The translations under genes were made by a program, and so were the position numbers. Positions 4,319-10,951 of a stretch of DNA of 20,311 bases are shown here, piece by piece. Each line of letters begins with the position of its first letter. Position 1 is the stretch's first letter. The notes beneath the pieces are model-generated. The model ran no database searches, had not been told where the DNA came from, and was given only the letters and a program-made list of their open reading frames with translations. This stretch comes from a virus. The stretch is taken from positions 1 through 20,311 of the IMG/VR virus record IMGVR_UViG_3300034073_000928; one strand, given 5' to 3'.

Positions 4319-5140
4319 TCATCCTGCTTTCATGTGTTCAAACCAAGCAATCGCCGCTTCCTGATATTCAGGTTCACGATGCCCGATGTCTGATTTCAAA
4401 TCATCCAAACTGCGGCGCGTATGAAAGTAAGCCGCCGCAAACGATTGTGCTTGTGCCACCGTCGGGGACACTTCCCGTTCCCTTTCGTGCTTACCATCGT
4501 AGTTGTTTTCCACTTCGTCTGACCAGCGACCTGCACGAAGCCAAGTCGCAGGATAAGCGATGTAGTTCTTGTCTTTCTGTGTGGTCTTGTATCGCTCAAC
4601 AGCCGCCATGATCGCTTCCACTGTTGGCGCATCACTTGCACGCATCACTTGTTGCCAAGCCTTATGTGCATCGCGTTTGGCTATCTTGCGTGGGTATGCG
4701 ATCCAGAATGCTTCAAATGCTTCTGGCGCAATATCTAGTTTCTTCGTATCTAGTTCTTCTAATGAAGTGCGGAAACCGAAGTTCGGTGAACCGACATTCG
4801 GAAACTGAACTTCGGTTGCGCATCCTGTCTGCGGTTCGTCATAGACAGTTGAGATTGTGCGCCACAACCCTTGCTTATCCTGAATGCGTGTGCGCACCAA
4901 ATAGCCTGCGGTTTCCAATTCCTTCAAAGCCGTAAGTATCGCCGCCCGACCTTCTGAACCTTCACGCGCAAGACTGTCAGCCGAAGTACGCCAATCATCA
5001 GGGCGAGACAACACGCAAGCCAACAGCCCACGCGCACGATATGAAAGCCGCTTGTCGCGTAACACATCGTTCCCGATGATGGTGAAATTGGTTGTCTTTC
5101 GTGCGCCACGAACGATCACGAATGTTTCCCCCTTAGCCAT
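4319..5140 (-). CDS. Phage replication initiator (winged-helix, DnaD/O-like)
   Basis: This 273-residue protein has an N-terminal winged helix (about 13-105), with [19 protein letters not shown], then [18 protein letters not shown] and a wing with [13 protein letters not shown] variable linker (106-140) is followed by a C-terminal domain starting [20 protein letters not shown] (142-161) and containing [17 protein letters not shown] (193-209). That pair is typical of phage replisome organisers that bind an origin and recruit the helicase loader or helicase. The linker coding DNA contains iterons, as in lambda O. The gene overlaps the upstream nuclease gene by 25 nt and has only a weak ribosome binding site (GAAGATTTGA), suggesting translational coupling. 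Confidence 0.82.
   Translation of the reverse strand: MAKGETFVIVRGARKTTNFTIIGNDVLRDKRLSYRARGLLACVLSRPDDWRTSADSLAREGSEGRAAILTALKELETAGYLVRTRIQDKQGLWRTISTVYDEPQTGCATEVQFPNVGSPNFGFRTSLEELDTKKLDIAPEAFEAFWIAYPRKIAKRDAHKAWQQVMRASDAPTVEAIMAAVERYKTTQKDKNYIAYPATWLRAGRWSDEVENNYDGKHEREREVSPTVAQAQSFAAAYFHTRRSLDDLKSDIGHREPEYQEAAIAWFEHMKAG
4732..4817 (-). other. Putative replication origin: three iterons plus AT-rich direct repeats
   Basis: Three near-identical 11-bp palindromes of the form CCGAAnTTCGG start at 4776, 4791 and 4805, about 14-15 bp apart. The first is perfect and the other two have one mismatch each. The outer pair also forms an 11-bp inverted repeat (4774-4784 with 4807-4817). Adjacent is an AT-richer stretch with two TATCTAGTT copies (4732-4740, 4747-4755), also 15 bp apart. 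All lie inside the initiator gene between its two domains, as in the lambda O gene. Confidence 0.6.
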
Positions 5141-5601
5141 TCAATCAAATCTTCAAACGAACGCAACACGCGCTTATCTGCAATCAAAAAATCATCATAG
5201 ATTTTTCGGTGCTTGTCATACAAATTCTGCACACACCACGAAGGCTGTGATGACACAGGCACAACAACAATCGCTTTGGTTTCCTGTGAAACCATGCAAT
5301 AGGCAATCGGCTTACGAACCTTGCTATGAAAACCGTGATAAGTGTCCACAATCAAAGTTGGCGCAGGATAATCATTTGGATCATTGGAAAAGACGCGGCT
5401 AGATGATTTGACTTCAAGCACACCAGCCGAAGTCATCACATCCTTTTCGTGCAAAGTAAATCTGCGCCTATCCGCTTCATCCTTTGCATATTCCAACGGT
5501 TGCAAATCAGCATCAACACCAACATCAATCAAACGATCGGTGACATAACTTGCATATGAATGACCCAATGCGAACGCCGCACGATAATCAAACGCGGTCA
5601 T
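5116..5601 (-). CDS. Putative PD-(D/E)XK nuclease-like protein
   Basis: This 161-residue protein contains FTLHEKDVM (48-56) followed by [12 protein letters not shown] (60-71). An Asp (54) followed by a strand with Glu63-x-Lys65 is the core of PD-(D/E)XK nucleases. The rest is alpha/beta with [20 protein letters not shown] as a core strand pair. The helical N-terminus (residues 4-25) may be the conserved helix that often carries an extra Glu or Gln, not clearly visible here. It could be a Holliday-junction or damage-processing nuclease, or an inactive relative that binds DNA. It is coupled to the upstream nuclease-like gene (ATGA) and overlaps the replication initiator gene, so a role in replication or recombination fits. 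Confidence 0.6.
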   Translation of the reverse strand: MTAFDYRAAFALGHSYASYVTDRLIDVGVDADLQPLEYAKDEADRRRFTLHEKDVMTSAGVLEVKSSSRVFSNDPNDYPAPTLIVDTYHGFHSKVRKPIAYCMVSQETKAIVVVPVSSQPSWCVQNLYDKHRKIYDDFLIADKRVLRSFEDLIEWLRGKHS

Positions 5602-6092
5602 TCGCCCTGCCCGTAATACTCTGCGAGCGCAGGCGCAACATAATCACGCCACACAGACAAACGCACCATCACCAATCCTTCACTACCCCAATCATCAGGC
5701 ATCAACACAGCGCGACACGGTTTGCGAAGCGAACCGAAATCCGCTTCGTTGCCACGCACCTGCTTTTCAATTCGCAACCACGCTGTCACCGCAGGCTGAA
5801 TTTGTTTCCCTGACTTCACTTCGTTTGCAAAGATTGGATCGTTCCACCGTTCTTCGTTCGCGTCACCGAACTTGTGCGATGGGGCAACACCCAACGCTTT
5901 GCGTGCGTCGCGTTGCTTCTTCAATCCTTTCCTTCGTGAGCGTCTGCCACGCGCAACAGCATCACCGCATCCTTTGATGCGTCGCTGACCGTCACGCGCT
6001 GGTTTGCCTAGCGTGCCAAACAAAGGACATCCATCAACTTTGCAATTGTCGCGTCTGCCTTCGCATTCACCCTTTCTTGGATCGCCCGACAT
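5598..6092 (-). CDS. Putative nuclease with N-terminal Cys cluster (EVKSG motif)
   Basis: This is a 164-residue basic protein. Four cysteines (Cys10, Cys17, Cys22, Cys42) in the first 45 residues may bind zinc. An Arg/Lys-rich linker (48-66) leads to HKFGDANEERWND (73-85) and NEVKSGKQIQPAVTAWLRIE (90-109). The Glu91-x-Lys93 with upstream Glu80/Glu81/Asp85 matches the phage PD-(D/E)XK type that resembles Holliday-junction resolvases ('W...EVKSG...'). The ATG has AAGGTGGTGAAGA upstream and lies 26 nt inside the WhiB gene. The neighbours are the annealing protein and the exonuclease, so a junction-resolving or recombination nuclease is reasonable but unproven. Confidence 0.62.
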   Translation of the reverse strand: MSGDPRKGECEGRRDNCKVDGCPLFGTLGKPARDGQRRIKGCGDAVARGRRSRRKGLKKQRDARKALGVAPSHKFGDANEERWNDPIFANEVKSGKQIQPAVTAWLRIEKQVRGNEADFGSLRKPCRAVLMPDDWGSEGLVMVRLSVWRDYVAPALAEYYGQGE

Positions 6093-6369
6093 TCTTCACC
6101 ACCTTCACTGCGTCAGCGAGCGATTGCCCGCGTTCAATTTCGTATCGCACCAATCGTCGTTGTCGTGGGGTCATGCCGCCGAACACGCCCCACTTATCAT
6201 CAACATCATCCAAGCCGATAACCAAATTCAAACACTGATCTGTCACCGAACATTCGGAACACAATTTCAATGCGGCATCAAATCTGGTTTCCTTCAATGC
6301 GTCAGGAAAGAACACATCAGATGGAACACCAACACATCGCGCTTCGTCACGCCACGCTTGTATCGCCAT
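6067..6369 (-). CDS. whiB: WhiB-family iron-sulfur transcription regulator
   Basis: The 100-residue product has Cys12, Cys37, Cys40 and Cys46, the Cx24CxxCx5C spacing of WhiB [4Fe-4S] clusters. The turn GVFGG (61-65) leads to the basic MTPRQRR segment. Most relatives have GVWGG or GIWGG, so the Phe is a variation in the sigma-factor-contacting loop. WhiB proteins are confined to actinobacteria and their phages and mobile elements, which supports an actinobacterial host. Phage versions, such as that of mycobacteriophage TM4, alter host transcription and can block superinfection. The ATG overlaps the annealing-protein stop as TGATG. Here it belongs to the replication transcription unit. Confidence 0.92.
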   Translation of the reverse strand: MAIQAWRDEARCVGVPSDVFFPDALKETRFDAALKLCSECSVTDQCLNLVIGLDDVDDKWGVFGGMTPRQRRLVRYEIERGQSLADAVKVVKNVGRSKKG

Positions 6370-7031
6370 CAAAAAGGTTCTTCATCTGCTGGCGCAGGCG
6401 TGCGCGGTGCTGGCTGTTCACCATTCATCAAAGCACCAATCACATTTGATGCTTCCTTGCTGGTCAGATCAGACAACTTGCCACCCAAATCGCGACCAAT
6501 CAAGTTCGCAATGTATGCAAGAAGGTCATCGTTGTTCATGTTGCGTTCGCGTGTCAGTTTGCCAAGCAAACCGATTTGCTTCTGCGTGATGTAACGATTT
6601 GCATTGTTGCCACCTGCGGCAACTTCCTGCCTTGCAGATGGGAATGCTTTGATGACGGTTGCAATTTGCTGGTCGCCATCCTGACGATTGCGCACTTCAT
6701 CTGCTGATGCAATCTTGCCTGTCGTATCGCACGCAAGTGCCGCCATGATACACCTGCCCCACGCAGATGTTTCTGCGTTCATCACCATGCTGTCGCGTGT
6801 GAAGTTTGACTTTGGCACGCACGGTTCAATCGCAACCGCAACTGCTGGCATTGGATCATTGGGTGTCTTGTAGCAAGCGGCTACATACACAATGAATTCC
6901 TTGCCACCGATTTCTTTGATGGTGAATGGTTCTGCTGGATTGAATGGGCGAAGCACCGCTTCTGGATACTTCGCTTTCAATTGTGCAATCCGTTCTGCAA
7001 CGGTTAGATATCCGTCTAGTTCAAATGTCAT
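6369..7031 (-). CDS. ERF-like single-strand DNA annealing/binding protein with SSB-like tail
   Basis: The 220-residue protein starts MTFELDGYLTVAERIAQLKA, a start common among actinophage single-strand annealing/binding proteins. A strand-rich core follows (43-75), then NAETSAWGRCIMAALACDTT (85-104), the helix-rich signature of this group. A second helical domain (about 148-203, TQKQIGLLGKLT ... LSDLTSKEASNVIGAL) is often appended to such proteins. The last residues, PADEEPF, are an acidic-aromatic tip resembling bacterial SSB tails (DDIPF). It is ATGA-coupled to the YqaJ exonuclease, which suggests a Red-type exonuclease/annealase pair. The alternative is a single-strand binding protein. Confidence 0.75.
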   Translation of the reverse strand: MTFELDGYLTVAERIAQLKAKYPEAVLRPFNPAEPFTIKEIGGKEFIVYVAACYKTPNDPMPAVAVAIEPCVPKSNFTRDSMVMNAETSAWGRCIMAALACDTTGKIASADEVRNRQDGDQQIATVIKAFPSARQEVAAGGNNANRYITQKQIGLLGKLTRERNMNNDDLLAYIANLIGRDLGGKLSDLTSKEASNVIGALMNGEQPAPRTPAPADEEPF

Positions 7032-7972
7032 TTCTTTTTTCCCTTCGTTGTGCGGAACACCCTGAATGGTGATCCTTCTTTTTCATACTGTGCAACCAAG
7101 TCAGGATGACTTGCCCGCATTCGTGCAACATCAACTGTTGCGCGACCCTTCTGCTGTTTCCATGTCACAGCAACTTCACCATTGACCGTTCCCACTTCCG
7201 CATCCAACAGCATCCGTGCAAGATGGTCTTTGGCATCCTTTTCAAGTGCTTCCGCTTCTGCGCTCAACTTGCGTGCATCATTCAATGCTTCAATCCACAT
7301 CAAAGCATCGCCGCCCAATTCAACCGTTCGTGGTTCAACCTTGAAAAGCGTTGCAATCTGTTCAGCAGAAAAGTTGTCAATGTCATCAGGCATCGGTTCG
7401 CCACGCAACACCCATTCACCAAACACTTCTGCTTCCAGACGCAACGCGCTAAACGCATCCGTGTTCGTCGGGCATTCAATCACCGACAGTTTCAAATCGC
7501 GATCCAGCACCGACAAAAACACAGGGCAACCTAGAACCATTTGTTGCGCCCACATCTGCCACAGATACATCGGCGGCACATCTTCAATATCGCGGATGGC
7601 ATAGCGCGAAGTGGTCTTGCATTCCACGCATACTGCGGGTGCGGATTCATTGTCCACACCATCGGCGGTGATCAGCCATTGACCATCACGATACAGGGAT
7701 TGCGGCGTGATGAACTTCGTACCCAACTTGTCGGATGCGTATTGAAGCAACATCGCTTCGGCGTAATTGCCTGTGGTCATCGCGCTGGTGGCTGGTTGCT
7801 CATTCACTTGCATCGTTGCTTTCTCAACGAACAAGTCGCCGCGTGTGCGGAACTGTGATGCGCCCATCAAGATCGGTGCATCGCTTCCGCCGAAGGACAC
7901 CAATCCTTCGGGTGTGCGTTTGCGTTGCGCCAACCATTCGGTGCGGTCTGTTGGTTTGATAATCAATTCCAT
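7028..7972 (-). CDS. YqaJ-type recombination exonuclease
   Basis: The 314-residue protein has the PD-(D/E)XK core of the YqaJ/lambda exonuclease family. It contains an N-terminal WLAQRK and FGGSDAP (28-33), GNYAEA with Glu72, ITADG with Asp104 and VECKT with Glu117-x-Lys119. A helix with YLWQMWAQQMV (137-147) follows. A C-terminal helical part (about 215-270) is followed by a basic tail. It should degrade one strand of double-stranded ends to feed the annealing protein encoded next to it. The ATG overlaps the upstream stop as TAATG with AAAGGGGGG eight bases before; a GTG two codons earlier lies too close to that site. Confidence 0.9.
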   Translation of the reverse strand: MELIIKPTDRTEWLAQRKRTPEGLVSFGGSDAPILMGASQFRTRGDLFVEKATMQVNEQPATSAMTTGNYAEAMLLQYASDKLGTKFITPQSLYRDGQWLITADGVDNESAPAVCVECKTTSRYAIRDIEDVPPMYLWQMWAQQMVLGCPVFLSVLDRDLKLSVIECPTNTDAFSALRLEAEVFGEWVLRGEPMPDDIDNFSAEQIATLFKVEPRTVELGGDALMWIEALNDARKLSAEAEALEKDAKDHLARMLLDAEVGTVNGEVAVTWKQQKGRATVDVARMRASHPDLVAQYEKEGSPFRVFRTTKGKKK

Positions 7973-8157
7973 TACCACTGCCCCCCTTTGAATGCGATGC
8001 CGCCGAAGAAGATTGCCAATGCAAGCGCATCGGCTTTCTTGTATCGCTTTGCATCGGCATATTCACCCCATACTGCGATGCCATCTCGCGTATCGCGGTG
8101 CAACCACTTTTCTTCGGTGGCGTGTTTGATGCGCCAAGTGATATAGGTTTTTTTCAT
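7972..8157 (-). CDS. Hypothetical basic protein, 61 aa
   Basis: The product begins MKKTYITWRIKHATEEKWLH and ends with a hydrophobic IFFGGIAFKGGQW. The first two thirds look like a small beta-alpha domain (strand YITWRIKH, strand AVWGEY, helix DAKRYKKADALALAI). The ATG has AAGGGAAATAGCA upstream. Its stop overlaps the YqaJ start as TAATG, and the SprT-like gene ends two bases before its ribosome binding region. No family is recognised. The position suggests a helper in recombination, without further evidence. Confidence 0.6.
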   Translation of the reverse strand: MKKTYITWRIKHATEEKWLHRDTRDGIAVWGEYADAKRYKKADALALAIFFGGIAFKGGQW

Positions 8158-8159
8158 TG

Positions 8160-8903
8160 CTATTTCCCTTCCGTGTTGTTGTTGATTACATCTTGTGTTG
8201 GGGGTGTTACAGGGTTTGGAAGTTCAAACTGCACGAACTTCCACCCCTGCTTTTCAATGATGCGATCAACGCTGTACCCCCATCGCTTTACTTCCACAAA
8301 GTTGATTTCGCACTTCCATCGTTTCTGCCATGTATGCCGCAGGCAGTAATAGAACATTCGGTGATGTGGGTCACGGTTCTTTCCTTCCGTACGGATTGCA
8401 GGACAAGCAATGTGGGCAAGTTCATGCGCCAAGATTGCCCATGTCCATTTGCTTCGCCATTCATTCTGTGTTGGATCAATGCGAACCTGAATCCTGCCGC
8501 TTGACCACCATGCATGACCGCCTGTGCGCCCCCAATCGCGCCCGCGCACAAGTTCAATTCGTGGAAGTGGTTTGCCTTTATGCCAATCCGCCATCAACTT
8601 CCAGATGCGTTCGGCTTCGGCGTGAATGATGCGTTCGCGGATTGCGTCGCACCTTTCCTGCAACTTGGCTGGTTCGGCGCGTCTGCGTGCAACCTGACGC
8701 TTCTGGCGTACCTTCTCGCGGGTACTTGCCGCACGCTGTTCACGCTTCGCTTCCAACGCAGGTGCAATCCGTTCCACCAACCTTCCGTTCTTGGATGAAC
8801 ATGGCAGACAATATCGGCGCACATCATCCTTTCGCGGTTTCGTCGGTGCGAGAATCCCCGCATCGCATTGTGGGCATTTCCATCTTGCTTGTTTCGTTGC
8901 CAT
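8160..8903 (-). CDS. SprT-like zinc metalloprotease with N-terminal zinc ribbon
   Basis: This 247-residue protein has an N-terminal zinc ribbon (CPQC 10-13, CLPC 32-35), a basic coiled linker (about 50-95) and a SprT-like domain. The active-site helix reads WAILAHELAHIAC (155-167), an HExxH with a downstream DPHHRMF (179-184) that could supply the third zinc ligand. C-terminal residues (WKFVQFELP) are strand-rich. SprT/Spartan relatives cleave DNA-bound proteins; the phage role is not established. An upstream in-frame extension of 56 codons reads through the previous gene. The ATG at 8903 has GGAAGGAA in front, so it is chosen. It lies in the recombination operon. Confidence 0.8.
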   Translation of the reverse strand: MATKQARWKCPQCDAGILAPTKPRKDDVRRYCLPCSSKNGRLVERIAPALEAKREQRAASTREKVRQKRQVARRRAEPAKLQERCDAIRERIIHAEAERIWKLMADWHKGKPLPRIELVRGRDWGRTGGHAWWSSGRIQVRIDPTQNEWRSKWTWAILAHELAHIACPAIRTEGKNRDPHHRMFYYCLRHTWQKRWKCEINFVEVKRWGYSVDRIIEKQGWKFVQFELPNPVTPPTQDVINNNTEGK

Positions 8904-8937
8904 CGTCGTTCCTTCCGATGATGTTGTTGGTTGTTGA

Positions 8938-9324
8938 TTACTTGTCGTGCTGTCTGTCTGACTTTGGATCGCGCACTTCATACTTGCGACCTTCCGACTT
9001 TCGGAAGATGTCGCGTCTGTCATTGATGAGCGCACGCACCGTTGCTTCTGAGCATTCACCAATCGTTGCAAGTTCCTTCACGGTGACTTCTGCGAAGATG
9101 TTGTTCCTGCACCATGCAATGATTGCTTCTTTGCCACCATCAAACGGAAGCAACGACACATCATCTTGAAGTGCGTTGTGTCCGTTGCGTGCGTACCCGC
9201 GTTCACCGCCGACGATGTGTAGTGAACCGTCGCGATCAATCGTCAAGAAGGTGAACACGCCTTGTGGCATTCGCTTCCAATAAAGCGTGTCACCTTTTTT
9301 CAGGTTGCTTATTTCGTTTGTCAT
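8938..9324 (-). CDS. Winged-helix/HTH-type early protein, 128 aa
   Basis: This is the first gene of the replication transcription unit. Residues 8-45 look like a small beta-barrel (LKKGDTLYWKRMPQGVFTFL, then a Gly-Glu-Arg-Gly turn). Residues 79-118 form a helix-turn-helix with a basic wing (EVTVKELATIGECSEATVRA, then RRDIFRKSEGRKYEV). Such an arrangement suggests a DNA-binding regulator, possibly autoregulating the promoter just upstream, but this is inference. The start has an excellent ribosome binding site (AAGGGAACAAC) in the short leader behind the hairpin. Confidence 0.65.
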   Translation of the reverse strand: MTNEISNLKKGDTLYWKRMPQGVFTFLTIDRDGSLHIVGGERGYARNGHNALQDDVSLLPFDGGKEAIIAWCRNNIFAEVTVKELATIGECSEATVRALINDRRDIFRKSEGRKYEVRDPKSDRQHDK

Positions 9325-9339
9325 GTTGTTCCCTTTTCC

Positions 9340-9396
9340 ATCGGGTGTTCCTTATCCCGATGATTCAAGTATATCGGATGCCACCAAGCACACAAA
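9340..9396 (-). promoter_or_regulatory. Promoter with 5'-end hairpin leader, copy 1
   Basis: On the minus strand a TATACT -10 box (9373-9368) is preceded by a weak TTTGTG -35-like box at 17 bases. Exactly seven bases after the -10 box comes the hairpin ATCGGG-ATAAGGAACA-CCCGAT (9361-9340). The transcript probably starts at its 5' base. The hairpin loop contains AAGGAA, itself like a ribosome binding site. The layout is repeated at 3571-3603. Confidence 0.6.
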
Positions 9397-9514
9397 TCCA
9401 AAACACCCCCAAAACAGCCAGAAAAGATGCATATTCAAAAAATGTTTTCGCCAACCCCAATATCTACGCCACCAAAAAAATTTACAAAAAGTTAGTTGTG
9501 ACCAAATCAGGAAA
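9397..9514. other. A-tract-rich non-coding region upstream of the early promoter
   Basis: No convincing gene on either strand. The stretch is rich in A-runs (aaaaaaa near 9475, aaaaa near 9486) and contains TTTACAAAAA at 9481. The same 10-mer starts at 3634 upstream of the second copy of the promoter. A-tracts here could bend DNA or serve as an UP-like element. Confidence 0.35.
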
Positions 9515-9550
9515 CGGGTGCGCACGCACAAAATCTGCGTGCAACACCCG
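9515..9550 (-). terminator. Strong hairpin, probable terminator of the late unit
   Basis: Minus-strand hairpin with stems CGGGTG/CACCCG and GCACGCA/TGCGTGC around a seven-base loop, followed by TTTCCTGATTT. It lies 37 nt beyond the stop of the gene ending at 9587 and ahead of the copy 1 promoter. The T-run is weaker than in a classic intrinsic terminator, so efficiency is uncertain. Confidence 0.6.
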
Positions 9551-9586
9551 CACCCGACGCAATGCCGAAGGGGGGAACATCGCGCA

Positions 9587-9844
9587 CTAGAAACCTAACA
9601 CAACAACCTTCTGCACCATCCCAACAGGAATCGCAAGCACACTGTCCAAACTTCCATCATTCGTTATTGACTGCGCAATAACAACATGACCCTGCTTCTT
9701 ATCCGCCAACAACCAGCCAACACTTTCAACAACACACGGATCAGAATCAATATCCGCTTCATCACACCAACTACCTTCATTGATTGCGTGCGCATCATGC
9801 CACACAACAAGAACACGCGAATGCTCAATCGTCGTCATCTTCAT
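9587..9844 (-). CDS. Hypothetical protein, 85 aa
   Basis: The product begins MKMTTIEHSRVLVVWHDAHA and continues with an acidic segment (EGSWCDEADIDSDPCVVESV). A strand-rich C-terminal half follows (GWLLADKKQGHVVIAQSIT ... VLAIPVGMVQKVVVLGF). The alternation of beta strands suggests an SH3-like or Sm-like small barrel. The 'WxDAxxxxxxW' start is seen in small actinophage proteins, but I cannot name a family. The ATG has GAAGGTGCTG just before it, so it was preferred over a GTG two codons earlier. It is the last gene before the late terminator. Confidence 0.6.
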   Translation of the reverse strand: MKMTTIEHSRVLVVWHDAHAINEGSWCDEADIDSDPCVVESVGWLLADKKQGHVVIAQSITNDGSLDSVLAIPVGMVQKVVVLGF

Positions 9845-9896
9845 CAGCACCTTCGCAAGTAATAACCCACCGACGCAATTTGCATTGGCACAACAT
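9825..9896 (-). CDS. 23-residue Cys-containing microprotein
   Basis: A tiny frame starts at an ATG overlapping the stop of the phosphoesterase gene (TGATG), with GAAGG upstream. It reads MLCQCKLRRWVITCEGADED and ends in three more Asp. It has a CxC pair (3-5), Cys14, a basic-aromatic centre and a strongly acidic tail. It ends 20 nt inside the next gene. The coupling and the ordered composition suggest a real zinc-binding peptide, but its length makes the call tentative. Confidence 0.42.
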   Translation of the reverse strand: MLCQCKLRRWVITCEGADEDDDD

Positions 9897-10951
9897 CACC
9901 AGCCTTCACGCTTCCTGTCCTGACAAAAGATCGGTGCTTGCACCGTGATGTTCCGTTCAGGTGTCACGATTGCAAGTGCTTGCTGTGGTACTTCAAAACC
10001 GAAACCCATGATTGCGGCGAATTCATCCCACCCTTTCAGCGAACCATTGATGATCAGATGCGGCGTTGAAAGATAAGTGTGCCAATGACCCATCCAAAGT
10101 GTTCGGAAATTTTGACCCGTCTGCAAATACTTGTGTTCCTTCTTCGCACGCATCCGCATGATGGGCGGATAGATGCCACCGATACCGCCACCCCCATGAA
10201 CCTGATCACCATGCGTAATCAAATGACCGTGTTCATAAATCTTCAAGAACGCATCAGCCGAAGTAGGAATCAGAAACGACACCCGACTATCGGAAGCAAA
10301 ATATCTTTCAACCATCTTGGATAGCAACCAATCAAAGTTCGTCACCACCCGTTGCTTCATACGCGGCTTGCGGGTAGTGCGCCCATGATTGCCCACCACA
10401 CTGACCACTTGCACCTTCTTGAATTCGTCAGCCAACAAACCAACAGCACCCGCGATTTGTTCCGACCAATACAAACAACTTTCCAACATCGTTGCTTCAT
10501 TCGTATCCTTCAATTCTTCGTGGATGTCACCAGAAAAAATGTCGCCACCCAAAATCAAAACGATTCCGTCATACTTCACGCCAGCCAAATAGTGACGCGC
10601 CATCTTCACAACACCCTTCGCCCATCGTTCTAAGCGCATCTTCGCAATCGTTCGGTTATACGCATTCAACCCTTCCATTTCATCAGGGTTCACCACTTCA
10701 TCAAAATGGGTATCCGACAACAACGCCACAAGCATCGCCGCAGATGAACGCGGCTTCGCGGGTGACAACCAATGCGGCGGTTCAATCTCACTAGCGTTCG
10801 CAGTTTCAATGATCCGAATGATTTTGTTTGCTTCATCAACCGCTTGCGTCAAACGCTCATTCTCACGCCGCGCCAAATCGCGTTCCCGACGCAACCTGAC
10901 AATGGAAACTTCTTCCTGTGTTTCCGATTGCAATTCATCAGCGAACTTCAT
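9896..10951 (-). CDS. Calcineurin-like metallophosphoesterase (DNA exonuclease/phosphatase type)
   Basis: The 351-residue protein has an N-terminal coiled coil (about 12-50) and a metallophosphoesterase domain. All metal-binding boxes are visible: SDTH (79-82), GGDIF (135-139), VGNHGR (186-191), ITHGDQ (245-250) and GHWH (288-291). The NHGRTTRKPRMKQ stretch is typical of phage members. Such proteins are variously annotated as Mre11/SbcD-like nucleases or phosphatases; the substrate is unknown. The ATG has GGGGGGTTGTCCT upstream and lies 14 nt inside the HTH gene. It sits between the lysis genes and the terminator, so it is probably expressed with the structural genes, perhaps in DNA packaging or host DNA turnover. 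Confidence 0.85.
   Translation of the reverse strand: MKFADELQSETQEEVSIVRLRRERDLARRENERLTQAVDEANKIIRIIETANASEIEPPHWLSPAKPRSSAAMLVALLSDTHFDEVVNPDEMEGLNAYNRTIAKMRLERWAKGVVKMARHYLAGVKYDGIVLILGGDIFSGDIHEELKDTNEATMLESCLYWSEQIAGAVGLLADEFKKVQVVSVVGNHGRTTRKPRMKQRVVTNFDWLLSKMVERYFASDSRVSFLIPTSADAFLKIYEHGHLITHGDQVHGGGGIGGIYPPIMRMRAKKEHKYLQTGQNFRTLWMGHWHTYLSTPHLIINGSLKGWDEFAAIMGFGFEVPQQALAIVTPERNITVQAPIFCQDRKREGW

Noticed and set aside
3925-4611. Plus-strand open frame of 228 codons
   Set aside because: It lies opposite the transglycosylase and replication initiator genes, has a Cys/Arg/Thr/Gln-rich composition without domains, and runs against the direction of all recognisable genes.
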